A stretch of DNA of 64,000 nucleotides from NCBI GenBank assembly GCA_030867875.1, contig JAOWCC010000577.1, forward strand, positions 77,047,740-77,111,739, read 5' to 3'. A program made the position numbers and the translations under genes. Positions 23,111-33,817 of this stretch are shown here, in pieces. Under the pieces are notes generated by a model that was given only the letters and a program-made list of their open reading frames with translations, had not been told where the DNA came from and ran no database searches. The number at the start of each line of letters is the position of its first letter. Positions within the stretch are counted from its first letter, which is position 1. The DNA is from Actinernus sp. WN-2022 (Eukaryota; Cnidaria; Anthozoa; Actiniaria; Actinernidae).

Positions 23111-24564
23111 ATGCATAGAGGAGCCCTCGAAGCGCACGGGCGAATACATGAACTCGCGTACGGAACAATTGCAGATGCCGGTTTAGCGCACGAATCTGGC
23201 CGTCACGCGTATAGAGCAGGTGCCGATATAGTTCGACGGGGAGTGGGGTCAGTAAGACGTTATCTAGAACGAGATGACAGAGAAGAAGCACCCCCAAATA
23301 AAAAAATACAAGTTGAAACGCACAAAAGAGAAGAGGATGACGATCAGCCATCAGATGAGCCTATGGCTGATAATCCCGGATTAGAGGGAGGTGCAGGAGG
23401 TTCGGGAAATGCGACTACAGAACCGTTATACATAACTCCGAGAGGGGGTAAACGCATTATCGTTTTCAGTAAAACATTCATGCATATATGTCCAAATATC
23501 AACAGTTTGAACAAGATAACCCACACGTACAATGCAACAACATCCGAAATGCATATGTGTTGGTTTAAAATACCCTATCCCTGCATCGATATGTACATGA
23601 CCCCGTTCGAACAAAAAGAGATGAGTAATACTACCTGTGGATTCCAAATCAAGAAAGTCTCATTTCACGTGACAAATATTCATCCACTTAACGACCAAGC
23701 GTCAACTGGAGGAGCAGCAATTCCTACACTAACGGCAGTAAAAGACCCCTACTATATGACGTACGTAGATTATAGAGGGGTATTTCCATATGAAGGTAGT
23801 GGAGAAACACCAATCAATGGTAAAGGACAGAAAGGTATAACAGAATCTAGAACGGACTGTGTGTTACCGGAGTGGAAACCAAGATTGAATGGAGTCGATA
23901 ACTATGCCGCCATAGCTAATATCAACTTCGATGTGCTTCATCAAGGTGGAGTTCCATAAGAGATATCTCAAAACCCTGGAGCGAACACTTCACAATCAAT
24001 CAACATAACACCTATTGGGCTAGAGATAATAACACTCTCCCATGGATTCCAACAAACAAGACTACTGCAGTAGTAGATAAAGATTATGAGGGTCAAAAGC
24101 AGTTCGGATACATATACTCAGCCTCTGATAATCCGACAATTAGTGGCCTGCCGAAAACACTCAATAAAGTCTTAGATGTAGCTGAAGGTACTATCGAAAC
24201 TACTACAAAAGAAGATATAATAGACGGGTCCACCACAGGAACAAACTGTTACTGGAATCAAGGTCACAGTGATAGATCAGGATGTATGAATGTTAAAACT
24301 TGGATAGGCAACTTCAACACCATGAAACAACTACCAGTAGTAGTGATGAAAACTGTGCCATTTCAAGCTGCAGATAATACAGGACACAAGTATAGCTTGC
24401 ACTTTTTAATAAAATATGTCATGATTGTTGAAATTTATTTAATGCGTGGAGGTATGATAGCGTACCCGAACAGCAGTAATAACTACATTCCAAGAAAAGC
24501 TCCTCATTTCGCAGCAGCACCCTATGACGGTGCAAATTCAGCTAGATACACAATTCAGTATTAA
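23111..24564 (+). pseudogene. Parvovirus-like capsid protein (VP), one frameshift
   Basis: The first frame (23,111-23,959, 282 residues) has an Arg/Glu-rich N-terminus, a Gly-rich stretch (GLEGGAGGSGN, about residue 91) as in the parvovirus VP pore region, then beta-barrel-like sequence with IPYPCIDMYMTPFEQ, which matches the 'PW..ID.N...FSP..WQ' position of parvovirus capsids. The reading frame then shifts by one near 23,957; coding continues without a stop to TAA at 24,562-24,564. Combined length near 485 codons fits a parvovirus capsid core. A phospholipase A2 domain is not convincing. Structural protein of the particle; here broken by the shift. Confidence 0.65.
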
Positions 24565-24582
24565 ATGTAAAAAAAAAGAAAT

Positions 24583-24588
24583 AATAAA
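24583..24588 (+). terminator. Polyadenylation signal
   Basis: AATAAA about 20 bp after the VP stop and before the right terminal repeat, the expected position for a shared parvovirus poly(A) signal. Confidence 0.6.
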
Positions 24589-24620
24589 ATCATATCTCTA
24601 CTCTTTCGTCTGTATCTCTT

Positions 24621-24784
24621 TATACGTTCGTTCGATTCCCTTGGGAGCACTACCAATATACTCGTCACAATAACACCTTTCCAACGGTATGTGTTTTATT
24701 GGCGTCGCATAATTTATGCGGTTGCTATAGCAATAGTTTTAGTAACATTCGTGTCGGTACTTACGGATCGTTTTACCCGGATGC
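24621..24784 (+). repeat. Right terminal inverted repeat of parvo-like element
   Basis: Inverted match to 21,147-21,310. It runs from tatacgttcgttcgattccc to ttttacccggatgc and is followed immediately by LINE coding sequence (gcaaacaaactcacac). Further copies of this terminus joined to the same LINE sequence occur at 33,655-33,817 and 44,620-44,782. Confidence 0.85.
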
Positions 24785-25921
24785 AAACAAACTCACACTT
24801 CATCCAGATAAAACAAAATGTGTATTCTTTCACCCTCCTCGGAAAAAAAATAATCTTGACAACTTTAATATCAGAATCAATGAACATAAGATTGAAAGAG
24901 TTACTAAAACTAAATTCTTAGGCATAATTATTCATCAACATCTCCTATGGACACCACACATAACTTCATAACACATAACATAACACATAACATAACACAT
25001 AACAAACCATAACTTCCAAAATCTCAAACAATATAAGTATAATCTCAAAGTCCCGTCAATTTCTTGATAAAGCTACTCTTCATGTCGTATATAACTCACT
25101 TGTGCTACCTTACTTACAATATTGTACCTTAATCTGGGCATCCTCCTATACAACACATCTACAACCTTTACTTTTATGCCAAAAGAAAGCTGCTCGTATC
25201 ATTACACACTCTCCCCCATGCACTCACTCGCAACCTCTTTTCAAACAGCTAAATATTTTAACCATTTTTCACATCTATGATTATCAAATAAGCTGTTTTA
25301 TTTTTAGACATACACATAACCTCTTGCCACTTCCCATATCTTCATTATTTAATTTTAATTCTGATGTGCACCAATACTATACAAGACATAAACACGATCT
25401 ACATAGGATATTTCAAAAATACTCTTTCTCCATTCGAACTGAAGGACCTAAGTGTTGGAATTCTCTCCCTCTAATTCTCCGTGAGTCTTTAAAATTTCAT
25501 AACTATAAATCTATCCTAAAAGAATATTATTTATCTATTTCTTGATTTTCATAACTTTATCTTATACTATCATAACTTATCACTCTATTATTATATTTTG
25601 TCCCTTATATACCAATCTAGTTGCCTGTAATAAGTTTACCTACATGTATGATTGTATTAGTTAAAATAGTATATTGCTATCTAATTAGCCAATAATTAGT
25701 TTATATATATGTATTAGTGTTTAAATATCTGTACATTGTTAGTCTCTTTTTCTCTCAAATATCTGTAATGTACTCGTACTCCATTCTTATTAATTCGCTC
25801 TCTAAACTGTAACCTCAATATATCGGACCCTGACCACATACATTGCCAAATAAGCCTCTGGCTTCGGCCTTTCAAAATTCTAACTTTTATGTTGTCAGAA
25901 ATAAAAACAAACAAACAAACA
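24785..25921 (+). pseudogene. LINE 3' half, copy 1
   Basis: Continues the element interrupted at 20,912. The frame starts in the RT palm end (ANKLTLHPDKTKCVFF, the block after YADD), then TKFLGIIIHQHLLW. A TAACACA microsatellite at 24,960-25,010 changes the frame, and the C-terminal part 25,102-25,545 (LVLPYLQYCTLIWASS, RTEGPKCWNSLPL) follows. The 3' UTR ends with ataaaaacaaacaaacaaac near 25,920, a typical LINE tail. The RT active site itself is missing. Confidence 0.8.
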
Positions 25922-26462
25922 AGCTTAATTAGCTTCAACTTATTAATAAATTGTCATAATATTAATGAGGTATTTTAAATAAGTTCTCACTGTAAGCTGA
26001 TGTTATCTCAATATTAGATTTTAAAAGAAAACTTAGAATTACCAGCTAGTCAAATCCAGCTTTTTAATGCAGTGACAAAGAGTGTCAGATACCAATATAC
26101 ACTGTACATGTATCATTCCAGGAAGTATATACAGGTCTGTAGATATATTTGTCACAGGCATGCCAGCAGCATTTAACCATGTGTCAGTTGTTCACATCCA
26201 AAACCCCAGTAGCCTGCGAAAACAGCTGCCTCTATTAACCTCTATTCTCTGGGGGTCCCTTTCAGCCAGGGGCGGTTGTTTTCGCAGGCTGCAAATCCAT
26301 TGGATAAGTGTTGGCTAAGTTTCGTTAATACTTATCCAGTGTATTGGGATTTATCTGGTGGATAGCGCTATCCACTCTCTGTAGAACCGTGGCCACTGGC
26401 TTATGTAACAGTCATGAATGGATATAATTAAAATTAAAATTAACCACATTCTTTTTGTACTT
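25922..26462. other. No gene recognised
   Basis: Spacer between the LINE tail and the uncharacterised gene. It holds a hairpin-like pair (agcctgcgaaaacagc at 26,211 and ttttcgcaggct at 26,279) and the stretch ggtggatagcgctatccact near 26,358, a perfect local palindrome. It is repeated at +9,033. Confidence 0.45.
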
Positions 26463-28785
26463 CTAGATTGATAACATAGAGAAGAGAATACAGGATGCAC
26501 ATGAGAGACTGCAAACAAAAGAGCTTCCCACGAGAAAAACATCAGAGGTCCACTCAATAACTGTGCGCAAGAAATTGGCCAGGCAGCGCAATCCATCTAT
26601 TGTAAACCCTCGTAATTCTGGTAAATTAAGTTTAGTCTCAAGAAGGGCATTAGAGCGTACTGATGAAACATTTAAATGTGCATCATTTATCCATGGAGCT
26701 ACCTCAGTTAATTGTAAACCAGCATTAGATGGCATGTGGTCAACTCTGGTAAATACTTCTTCCCATAAAGATTTAGGGAGCTCACCAAAGGTACTTTCTA
26801 AATCTGTTACCCCAATACTTAAAAAAACAAGTAAAGGAGTTTGAGTCAAGCACATCCAATGCAGCTCGTAGTCTGAAAGTACTGTATAATGGTGAGCTAA
26901 TTAGTAAGTCTAAATACAAAGATATTCGATCAGCATCATCACCAGAAAGCAAAACTAGTACCACTGGTGAAATGAAAAGTAGTGTGCATTTCATGAAAGG
27001 AGTTCCAATTCCCAAAATACTTCCATATGATAAAGTTATGTTTTCATCCATTCTTTAGACATAGGAATGTTGCATGACATGTCTGCCTTCTGTGGTGATG
27101 TTGATGATGATAATCAGATAGATGGAAAGTATCGTAACATAGAGGATTTACTGATTAAGATGGCTAAGATATATTTGTTCATTAATGACTCCTACTACAG
27201 AAAGGATAGCCCACTACTTAATTGGTTCGGTGAAGAAAGGGGGAAATTTAAGGTTGCAATTGGTGCAGACGGTGCCCCATTTGGCAAAGAGTCTGAAGCC
27301 ACTGCTTGGCTTGTCAGTTTTCTGAATGTTGGTTCTCGTGTTGCCTGTTGTAATATTTTTTTTTACTCTGTGGCGCCAACTGCAAGGAAGACCACATTGC
27401 TATGACAAGGTTTGCTGCCAATCTTGTCAATGCTATTGAAATTATTGAATCCAAAGAGTACACAGAAATTACTGACAACACTACTATTTATTTTACATTT
27501 GAACTGATACCAGCAGATATGAAGTGGCTAGCATGTTATGGGGGAGAACTCAATAATGCTCCTTATTATTTTTCATCATTTGGCAATGTCAATGCAGACA
27601 ACAAAGAAGTAATTGGAGGATCGCTTGGGAATAGCCCTTCTGATACCTGGCACCCATGGGACTATAGTCATATGTTACATGTTGCAGATCAGGTTGAACG
27701 ATTAACAACAAAGTTAGATCGATCAAATCTAGCAGCCCCAACAAAGAGGACTAAGATTTTAAACCTAATAAAGTAAGAGCAATCTAGACAATAAAGAGTA
27801 CCAATTATTGGTAAACTGGTTGACAAGGGTTTGGCTGAGCCAACTGCATAATACCAACAAGGCATGGCAACACTTCAATAAGCATCTTATGAATTTAGTT
27901 CTTGACATCTCCAATATCCCTAATAGTATACATAATGTAAGTGAACTCCCAGAAGATTGTCCTTTTTTGCTGTATTTAAATGCCATTAAGAGTAAGGTTA
28001 AGTGCAATTCGTTGTACATTAAACTACAACGATGGTTTCAGGGTGGTTACACTAAGCCCTTTGAATACAGATTCACAGGCAAAGAAAGTAAGCTGTTCTG
28101 CCACAATTTCATGTATCTAATTTCAGCTGTTGCCTTATCACATGCCAGTCCATCGTATCAACTCAAAATACATGCACTGGCTCATCTTGGCTTAAATCTA
28201 CGAGATACTGTATCACTTTATACCAGGCAAATTTTAACAACAGATTATGTAAATGACTTGAAAAAGAAGTGCACAATTTATTTCAATACATGTAAGATGT
28301 TTATTAATTCAGTGACACCCACTGTCTGGATAATAGGTCATGTGATTCCCTTTCATGCAGAAGTGACCAAGAACAAGTTTCAGTTGGGGCTAGGCATTAA
28401 CACTATGCAGGGGCGGGAGGCCAAGCACGTTAAAATAGTAAAATATGCTGAGCATTCTTTGCCATCAAATAGATGGAGCCTTGTTTTCAGGCATGAATAT
28501 ATCACTACTTTCTACCTGCGGGAAACTGATCCTCATGCAAAAATGTACAAGCATGAGAACACTAGCTATATTCCTGTTCGTGTACAAAGTGATGAGTTTT
28601 GCTATTGTGGGTTCCTAAAGGATGCTACTCAGGAAACGTGCACATTCTGTTGTGACCCCCTTAGACTTGCTATTTTAAGAAGTAGTGAGACTGGCCAGTT
28701 AGATATATTAGTTTATCATATAAGTACTGAGATATCTTTATTTGCCAACAAAGAAATAAAATTCGTCTTTACTAACTTATCTTGA
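26463..28785 (+). pseudogene. Uncharacterised multicopy gene ('ADGAPF' family), copy 1
   Basis: Coding trace in three or four frames. 26,463-26,844 is a basic N-terminal part. 27,067-27,405 contains VAIGADGAPFGKESEATAWL, 27,402-27,776 contains ELIPADMKWLACYGGELNNA, and 27,808-28,785 contains YRFTGKESKLFCHNF, LNLRDTVSLYTRQ, TPTVWIIGHVIPFHA, GINTMQGREAKHV and Cys pairs near the end (FCYCGFLK, CTFCCDP). I recognise the pattern as a family repeated in cnidarian genomes but know of no assigned function. An upstream AG at 26,464 suggests an exon start. Both local copies share the same breaks, so the breaks precede the duplication. Confidence 0.5.
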
Positions 28786-28910
28786 TTTCGAATGGTTATA
28801 CGATGATTTTCAGTAGTGAAAAATTATCGTACGACCAATCACAGCGCTGATACGATATTTTTCGTGAGTGAACCAAATCGTATCCCTTTTCCCGCCTTTC
28901 CACTGCTCAG
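28786..28910. repeat. Hairpin-rich spacer before the recombinase
   Basis: Contains inverted words around ttatcgtac and acgatattttt (28,800-28,870), possibly the end of a non-autonomous repeat or the 5' boundary of the Crypton-like element. The same sequence occurs at 37,819-37,943. Confidence 0.35.
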
Positions 28911-30276
28911 TTGCACCGTTGTCAACTGAATGAGTTGTTTTCTCTGCCGGACAACATGGCTTCACGATTTGTAGAGATATCGTCTGTGGGAGAATTTATT
29001 GAAGGTCAGGAAAATGAAAATACAAGAAGAAAAACCCTGCAGAATGTTGGTTTGCTTGAAGAATTTCTTTTGTCGAAGGAAACGAGGAAAGTTGAGGAAA
29101 TAGCTCCACAAGAATTCAATGACTATCTCAGCGAGTTCACCATCGCCGTCCGAAAGAAAGAAAACAAAGAGGAATACGAACTAACCTCCCTCCGTTCTAT
29201 GTTTGCAAGCTTTGAAAGATATCTTAAAAAGACAAATTATGGATTCAGCATCATGAAAGACATCGAGTTTGAACGAGCTCGAAAAGCTTTACAGTCAAAA
29301 CAAAACGACCTCAAGCAAAAAGAAAAGGCAATAAGCCGAATGCTTCGGTTGCTTTAAGCGAAGATCATGTCAAACTATTGTACGAGAAAAAATGTAGTGC
29401 TGAAGCTTTACTGAACACCGTTTGGTTCAACAATACCGTTCACTTCGGTCTTCGAGGTTGCAAAGAACACAGGGACATGTGTTGGGGAGACGTAAAACTT
29501 CGCGAAACGCCAAATGGAGAAGAATATCTAGAATATATTGAAAGACAGACTAAAACACGAACTGGAGAAAACCCGAGAGATGTCAGAAAAATCACGGCGA
29601 AAATATTTTCTGTCAGTGAAAGTGAAAAAGATCATGTTGCTGCCTACAAACTTTATGCAGAGAAACGACCGACAGAAATGAGCACCGAAGACGCTCCATT
29701 TTATCTTGCCATAAATAACTGCAAAAAAGACTCTTCAAAACCTTGGTTTAAAAAATCTCCTGTCGGAATAAACACACTAAATTCTCTGAAGAAGACGATG
29801 GCAGATTAAGCTGGACTAATGTTAAAAATCACAGCGGCCGTAAAACAATGATGCAGGCTTTAACGAACAATAACATTCCCCCAACGGACATAATTCAACT
29901 ATCAGGACATAAAAACCTACAAAGTGTGACAAATTATGCTATGGTATCACAAGAACAGCAAATGAGGATGTCCCGAACCTTAAGTGCTTTGACTACAGGA
30001 AATGTAGAAAGTTTTAATCCATGTGACGGAGATTACGAGGATCAAGCATCCACTAGTGCACAGTCAACTAATAGCAAAGATGGTCGCCTACAAGAACGAG
30101 AACAACAACAGCAGCAATCAATGTCTGTATTTTCTGGTGCAGTGATTGAAGGAGGACACATTAACATTTCTATAAACACTCTCAATCAATCTCCAACGTT
30201 AAGTATAGAGTCTGAAGCGAAGCCGTCGGCGAAAAGGTACAAAAGATTGAGAATTCTTGATTCAGATTCAGATTAA
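28911..30276 (+). pseudogene. Crypton-like tyrosine recombinase (DUF3504 type), copy 1
   Basis: Three consecutive frames together cover a YR protein. 28,911-29,357 is the helical DNA-binding half (DYLSEFTIAVRKKENKEEYE..SLRSM.ASFERYL). 29,378-29,809 has the box A arginine in VHFGLRGCKEHRDM. 29,848-30,276, starting just upstream in frame, has HSGRKTMMQA (the HxxR of box B, about 29,834), then LSGHKNLQSVTNYA with the last His and the nucleophile Tyr. All R, HxxR, H and Y positions are present, but frame changes at about 29,345 and 29,808 break the gene. The C-terminus is Gln/Ser-rich with an acidic end. Related animal proteins include the Crypton-derived domains of ZMYM and QRICH1. The enzyme would act in the nucleus on its own DNA. 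Confidence 0.65.
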
Positions 30277-30538
30277 GTTTGCATTGTTTTGTACTGAAAA
30301 ATACAAAACTCGGATTAAATTCTTCAGTGATTTTTTAAGCACAACTTGAATTTCAGCTACAATCACTTTTGTAATTTTTCAATGCTACAATTGGTACCAT
30401 TTAAGTACCATCTGAACAGTCATAATTGTTTTCGAATTATCTTTTCCTTTGAATTGTACAAAAGTATTCAATTAAACGCTAAAAGATATTGTTAAAATTG
30501 TTAGAATATCTCAGTACTTATATAATAAACAAATTACT

Positions 30539-30677
30539 TAATGGTTGGTTCGCTTGTACAATTTTTATTCACTCATTGTAAAAATCAAGAACTCATTCGC
30601 TCGTTCCTCGCTCGTTCGTTCGTGATTTTTACAACTTGTGAATAAAAATCGTACGCGCTCACCAACCATGAAGTAAT
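30539..30677. repeat. Foldback hairpin, copy 1
   Basis: Arms of about 50 bp (ttaatggttggttcgcttgt...gtaaaaatca and tgatttttac...caaccatgaagtaa) face each other across a loop of gctcgttcctcgctcgttcg. The arms are imperfect. Probably a foldback MITE or a cruciform-forming element end. Repeated at 39,573-39,710. Confidence 0.7.
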
Positions 30678-31224
30678 CTCTATTTGCCAACTGCTTAGTA
30701 CATCGGAATAAATACAATTGTGGCAGAAAAAAAGGATGCTAGGGAATGGTCATTATTTAGCAGGGGGTGATCACATTTTGTTTGACAAAGGGATGGCTCA
30801 CAAGTTTTGAGCCACCAGTTCAGAGGGGTCATCCCTTTTTTACACCCCAAATATTATTTCCTTGATAAATACTTTCAAGGTGACTTTACTGAAGCATATT
30901 TAATTGTAGACCATTTGACTTTCGATTTCACATTATATCAAAATTGTAATGTTTTTTAGTTATTTTATTTAATACAACATTATACAAATAGGTGTCACCC
31001 TATCAAAATAAAGTGTATTGTATTGCATTGGAAAGTGTACAGTATATATCTCCTTTCTGTTCCTTTTTTTTTGGGGGGGGGGGGGGAGGGGTATACTAGT
31101 TGCATGTACCTTAGTTTCATTAATAAATATTATTATTGTCATCCCAACTTCTGGAGGGTTTTGTTGTGGGGCAGCTTCAAAAACCAAATAATGACCAGTC
31201 CTTAGTCAGGAACCTTGCACATTC
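30678..31224. other. Left flank of the PolB element, copy 1
   Basis: No ORF. Holds a hairpin (aagggatggctca / tcatccctt, about 30,787-30,836), a long G run (31,072-31,086) and, at 31,143-31,224, sequence resembling a diverged copy of the Cys-rich end of the 26.5-28.8 kb family (frame GGFCCGAASKTK and later QEPCTF). Confidence 0.45.
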
Positions 31225-31910
31225 AGTAGTATACAGAATGCCGGTTCTGGCCCACATTGCATTTTTTGTTTTGTTTTTCATCTAATGGACATCCTCACTT
31301 CGTTCGGGGTCCATTAGATGAAAAAAAAAAAAAATGAAATGTGGGCCAGAACACGGCATTATGGATTCTACTAGAGTTTATTTATCGTATTTATACATTA
31401 TATGAAGAGACCGGTTTCTGACACATTTTTCCGGATTAGAGCAGTTTTGTTGTACTATTTTGTTGTTGTATTTTTTAAATTTGAACACCCTATTAGAGAA
31501 ACATGTTTATAAGGTATTATTTACCACTATAGTTCATTTATTGTATTTATACACCATATTTAAGGATTGTAGTTATAAGGTATTATATCAAGGCTCGAAC
31601 ACTTGGTTTATAGTGCACTTATTACATTTCGACACCCTATTAGAGGAACGATATTATACAGTATATCTGTCCCATTACATTTATTACGTTTATTACATTT
31701 TAACACCTATTAAAGGAATGATTAGTATACAGTATATCCATCCATGATACTAACATACATTCTTTACTTCACGATATTAACATATGCTGTTATCTTAGTA
31801 CGTATTAATACCACACAGATTAGACAAGTGCGTATGATTGAAGAACCTCAACGTAAACGTTACAACTAAGATACCAATTAGACATATAGTATATATAGGT
31901 ATATTACACG

Positions 31911-32375
31911 ATGATTGATAGCTGCACGATGATTGAGACAAGAACTTGTGATTGGTTGATGCGAGGAAAGACCACGAAATGTATAAGTAAGTGTTCAAAG
32001 ACGTCAGAGTATTGCTCTCAACATAACTTCCAGATAGGAAGAGGATGTGCCATATTCGTTCCATGTTTGACGTGCGGTCGAGGCTGTCGTACTATTCACG
32101 AACTTTGTGCAAGATGTGGTGCACCTCGACTCCGTCTCATTCGCAATAAGAAGAACCTCGATAAGAAAATAGCTAAGGAGGCTAAGGAGGCTAATGAGTT
32201 GGCGAACCTCATACGTCTAAAGTTGGTGGAATCAGAGAAAGATCGAAATGTGACGGAATCAGAGAATCACGAGAAAGATCCAAATGTGTCGGACATTCAC
32301 AATCTCGATAAGGAATTGGATGACCTCTCAATTGGTGAGAAAGATCTAAATGTGGTAGAATCGGAGGATAAGTAG
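31911..32375 (+). CDS. Cys-rich protein of PolB element, copy 1
   Basis: Identical to the frame at 42,877-43,341. 154 residues: a Cys/His-rich N-terminal half with CDWLMRGKTTKC, CSKTSEYCSQH, CLTCGRGC and CARCGAPR, likely binding two zinc ions, then a Lys/Ala-rich helical stretch and an acidic tail with repeated SEKDxNV words. TATATATA lies about 20 bp upstream. Function unknown; a transcription or DNA-binding role is plausible from the zinc-binding layout and the adjacent TFIIB-like gene. A second in-frame ATG occurs at codon 7. Confidence 0.6.
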   Translation: MIDSCTMIETRTCDWLMRGKTTKCISKCSKTSEYCSQHNFQIGRGCAIFVPCLTCGRGCRTIHELCARCGAPRLRLIRNKKNLDKKIAKEAKEANELANLIRLKLVESEKDRNVTESENHEKDPNVSDIHNLDKELDDLSIGEKDLNVVESEDK

Positions 32376-32504
32376 AAATCACGATACGAAAAAAAAAGAA
32401 TGAAGAGAAATTGTTATGCGACTTCTCTTGATTTTTTTTCATTTTTTTTTTTTTTTTTTTTACAAACAATTAGACAATTGACAGGCATATGGTATACAAC
32501 TAGT

Positions 32505-33440
32505 ATGGATGATCTTATTAGATTACTTGGTTCAGAAATTTGTGCAAGCCTATATATCAAACCACTGTTGCATATTAACATTGGTGAAACATGTCCCGAA
32601 TGTCTATGTCCGATGGAAATTCAAGGAACGGAATTCATATGTCCCACTTGTGGTCTTGTTTCCGAGGTCGAATCATGTGAAGAAACAACTATAAATCTTA
32701 CTACTCGTTTACGTATAGTAGGGCCGGATAGCTTTCGGTATCAACATGATCTAGACCGCACAAGCCAAAAACAAAGTGATAACAAAGAATTACAACTACG
32801 AATAATCATGCGAGAACTACAGGCATACAACACTATTTATAAACAAAATTACGCCCTCTCGTTTCCCACAAATGTATTAGTAATCGTAGCAGATGCATTC
32901 ATTCAAGTAAAGAAGGTTTGTATCAAACGTAGCTATGCAAAACGAACTATTTTAGCTGCTATACTTTATCAGGCATGTATACAATGTGGGTTCATTCGAT
33001 CTAAAGGTGAGGTTGCTCGTTTTATGCAACTAAACAATAAAAGCATATGTCGTGGAAATGTCTTTATACGTTCTCTACATGATGACGATAAGATCGATAT
33101 AGATTTAAATACCGATCAAATAGCTCCTCACACCGCAACGACTTTTGCTAAACTAGACCCCAAAGGAGTACCTAAGAATATCCAACAAATAGTCTATGAG
33201 ATTGTTCGTACGGCAATAGAAAACAATATAGGTACCAGCTCTATACTTCGAACTAAAGTCGTTGGAGCAAGTTACGAGGTACTACGCCGTTCGGGATCTC
33301 ATATATCTCTTGTTGACGTTGTTAAGCGATGTGGTACACATAAGGGTTCGATCACGCGTTTTATCAATGAGTTGATTCCTTACCATTCACGCTTTAAACC
33401 TATTTATGATAAACACGAACTAAACAGTAGTCGAACGTAA
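32505..33440 (+). CDS. TFIIB-like transcription factor of PolB element, copy 1
   Basis: 311 residues from ATG 32,505. The open frame extends upstream only through a poly-T run that would encode poly-Phe, so I take the MDDLIRLL start. Zinc ribbon with C30-x2-C33 and C46-x2-C49, then two cyclin-like helical repeats (about 95-190, including RSYAKRTILAAILYQAC, and about 215-305, including GASYEVLRRSGSHISLVDVV). This is the ribbon plus two-cyclin layout of TFIIB. Such a factor would recruit RNA polymerase II to element promoters. It is identical to the 43,470-44,405 copy. Confidence 0.65.
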   Translation: MDDLIRLLGSEICASLYIKPLLHINIGETCPECLCPMEIQGTEFICPTCGLVSEVESCEETTINLTTRLRIVGPDSFRYQHDLDRTSQKQSDNKELQLRIIMRELQAYNTIYKQNYALSFPTNVLVIVADAFIQVKKVCIKRSYAKRTILAAILYQACIQCGFIRSKGEVARFMQLNNKSICRGNVFIRSLHDDDKIDIDLNTDQIAPHTATTFAKLDPKGVPKNIQQIVYEIVRTAIENNIGTSSILRTKVVGASYEVLRRSGSHISLVDVVKRCGTHKGSITRFINELIPYHSRFKPIYDKHELNSSRT

Positions 33441-33654
33441 GAATTCTAGTCGAAAAAACGACAGCTGTTTCATATGCAAATTCACGTATAAATTCCGATC
33501 CGACCCTAAAATTCCGATCCGACCCTCTTTTTATTTTTAAGATTTTTTAATTTTTTAGGTCTCTTAGGAATTTTTTAGATTTTTTTGGAATTTAGGGTCC
33601 AATTGGAATTTTATAGACCTTTTGGAATTTCGCCCACGCTGATGACGTGATGTG
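33441..33654. repeat. Short AT-rich repeats downstream of TFIIB-like gene
   Basis: Two tandem copies of attccgatccgaccct at about 33,496-33,529, then a series of ggaattttt/ttggaattt words to 33,640. Possibly a terminator or origin-like region of the element; no ORF. The same is seen at 44,459-44,619. Confidence 0.45.
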
Positions 33655-33817
33655 ATACGTTCGTTCGATTCCCTTGGGAGCACTACCAATATACTCGTCA
33701 CAATAACACCTTTCCAACGGTATGTGTTTTATTGGCGTCGCATAATTTATGCGGTTGCTATAGCAATAGTTTTAGTAACATTCGTGTCGGTACTTACGGA
33801 TCGTTTTACCCGGATGC
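33655..33817 (+). repeat. Parvo-like right terminus, extra copy
   Basis: Same as 24,622-24,784, but the preceding sequence is the PolB element rather than a capsid gene. It marks the duplication junction. Confidence 0.85.

Larger units (their letters stand above)
21147..24784 (+). mobile_element. Parvovirus-derived element with inverted termini
   Basis: A 3.6-kb unit with about 164-bp inverted termini encloses, on the same strand, an NS1-like replication gene (HUH nuclease then SF3 helicase segments) followed by a capsid-like gene with its own TATA box and one polyadenylation signal. NS then VP in one direction with terminal inverted repeats is the layout of single-sense parvoviruses (densovirus/hamaparvovirus type). 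Breaks: NS is in at least three frames and lacks a Walker A; VP has one frameshift. The flanks are the two halves of a LINE, but with about 0.5 kb of the LINE missing, so insertion was not clean. Confidence 0.75.
24622..33654. repeat. 9,033-bp duplication unit, copy 1
   Basis: From the parvo right terminus to the middle of a PolB element. It repeats directly from 33,655 with about six single-base differences and homopolymer-length changes over 7 kb. Contents: parvo terminus, LINE 3' half, uncharacterised gene, Crypton-like recombinase, foldback, left half of the PolB element. The join is atacgttcg after gatgtg, with almost no shared bases. Confidence 0.85.
31225..33654. mobile_element. PolB element, left half only (copy 1)
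   Basis: Same sequence as 42,191-44,619: hairpin terminus from agtagtatac, subterminal repeats, Cys-rich ORF and TFIIB-like ORF. It is cut at 33,654 and joined to the parvo-like terminus. It lacks the polymerase half. Confidence 0.8.

Noticed and set aside
23111..23220. A phospholipase A2 domain at the VP N-terminus
   Set aside because: Only a weak HELAY string is seen; the calcium loop and the HD pair are not present.
20913..24784. Simple insertion of the parvo-like element into an intact LINE
   Set aside because: About 0.5 kb of LINE reverse transcriptase core is missing between the two halves and 234 bp of foreign sequence sits on the left, so there is no clean target duplication.
31460..31747. 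A 95-residue Tyr/Leu-rich protein in the element terminus (also 42,426-42,713)
   Set aside because: It is the translation of the subterminal repeats, which are constrained as inverted repeats; the composition is that of AT-rich non-coding DNA.
32400..32504. An N-terminal extension of the TFIIB-like protein
   Set aside because: It would consist mainly of poly-Phe from a T run whose length differs between copies; the start at 32,505 is better.
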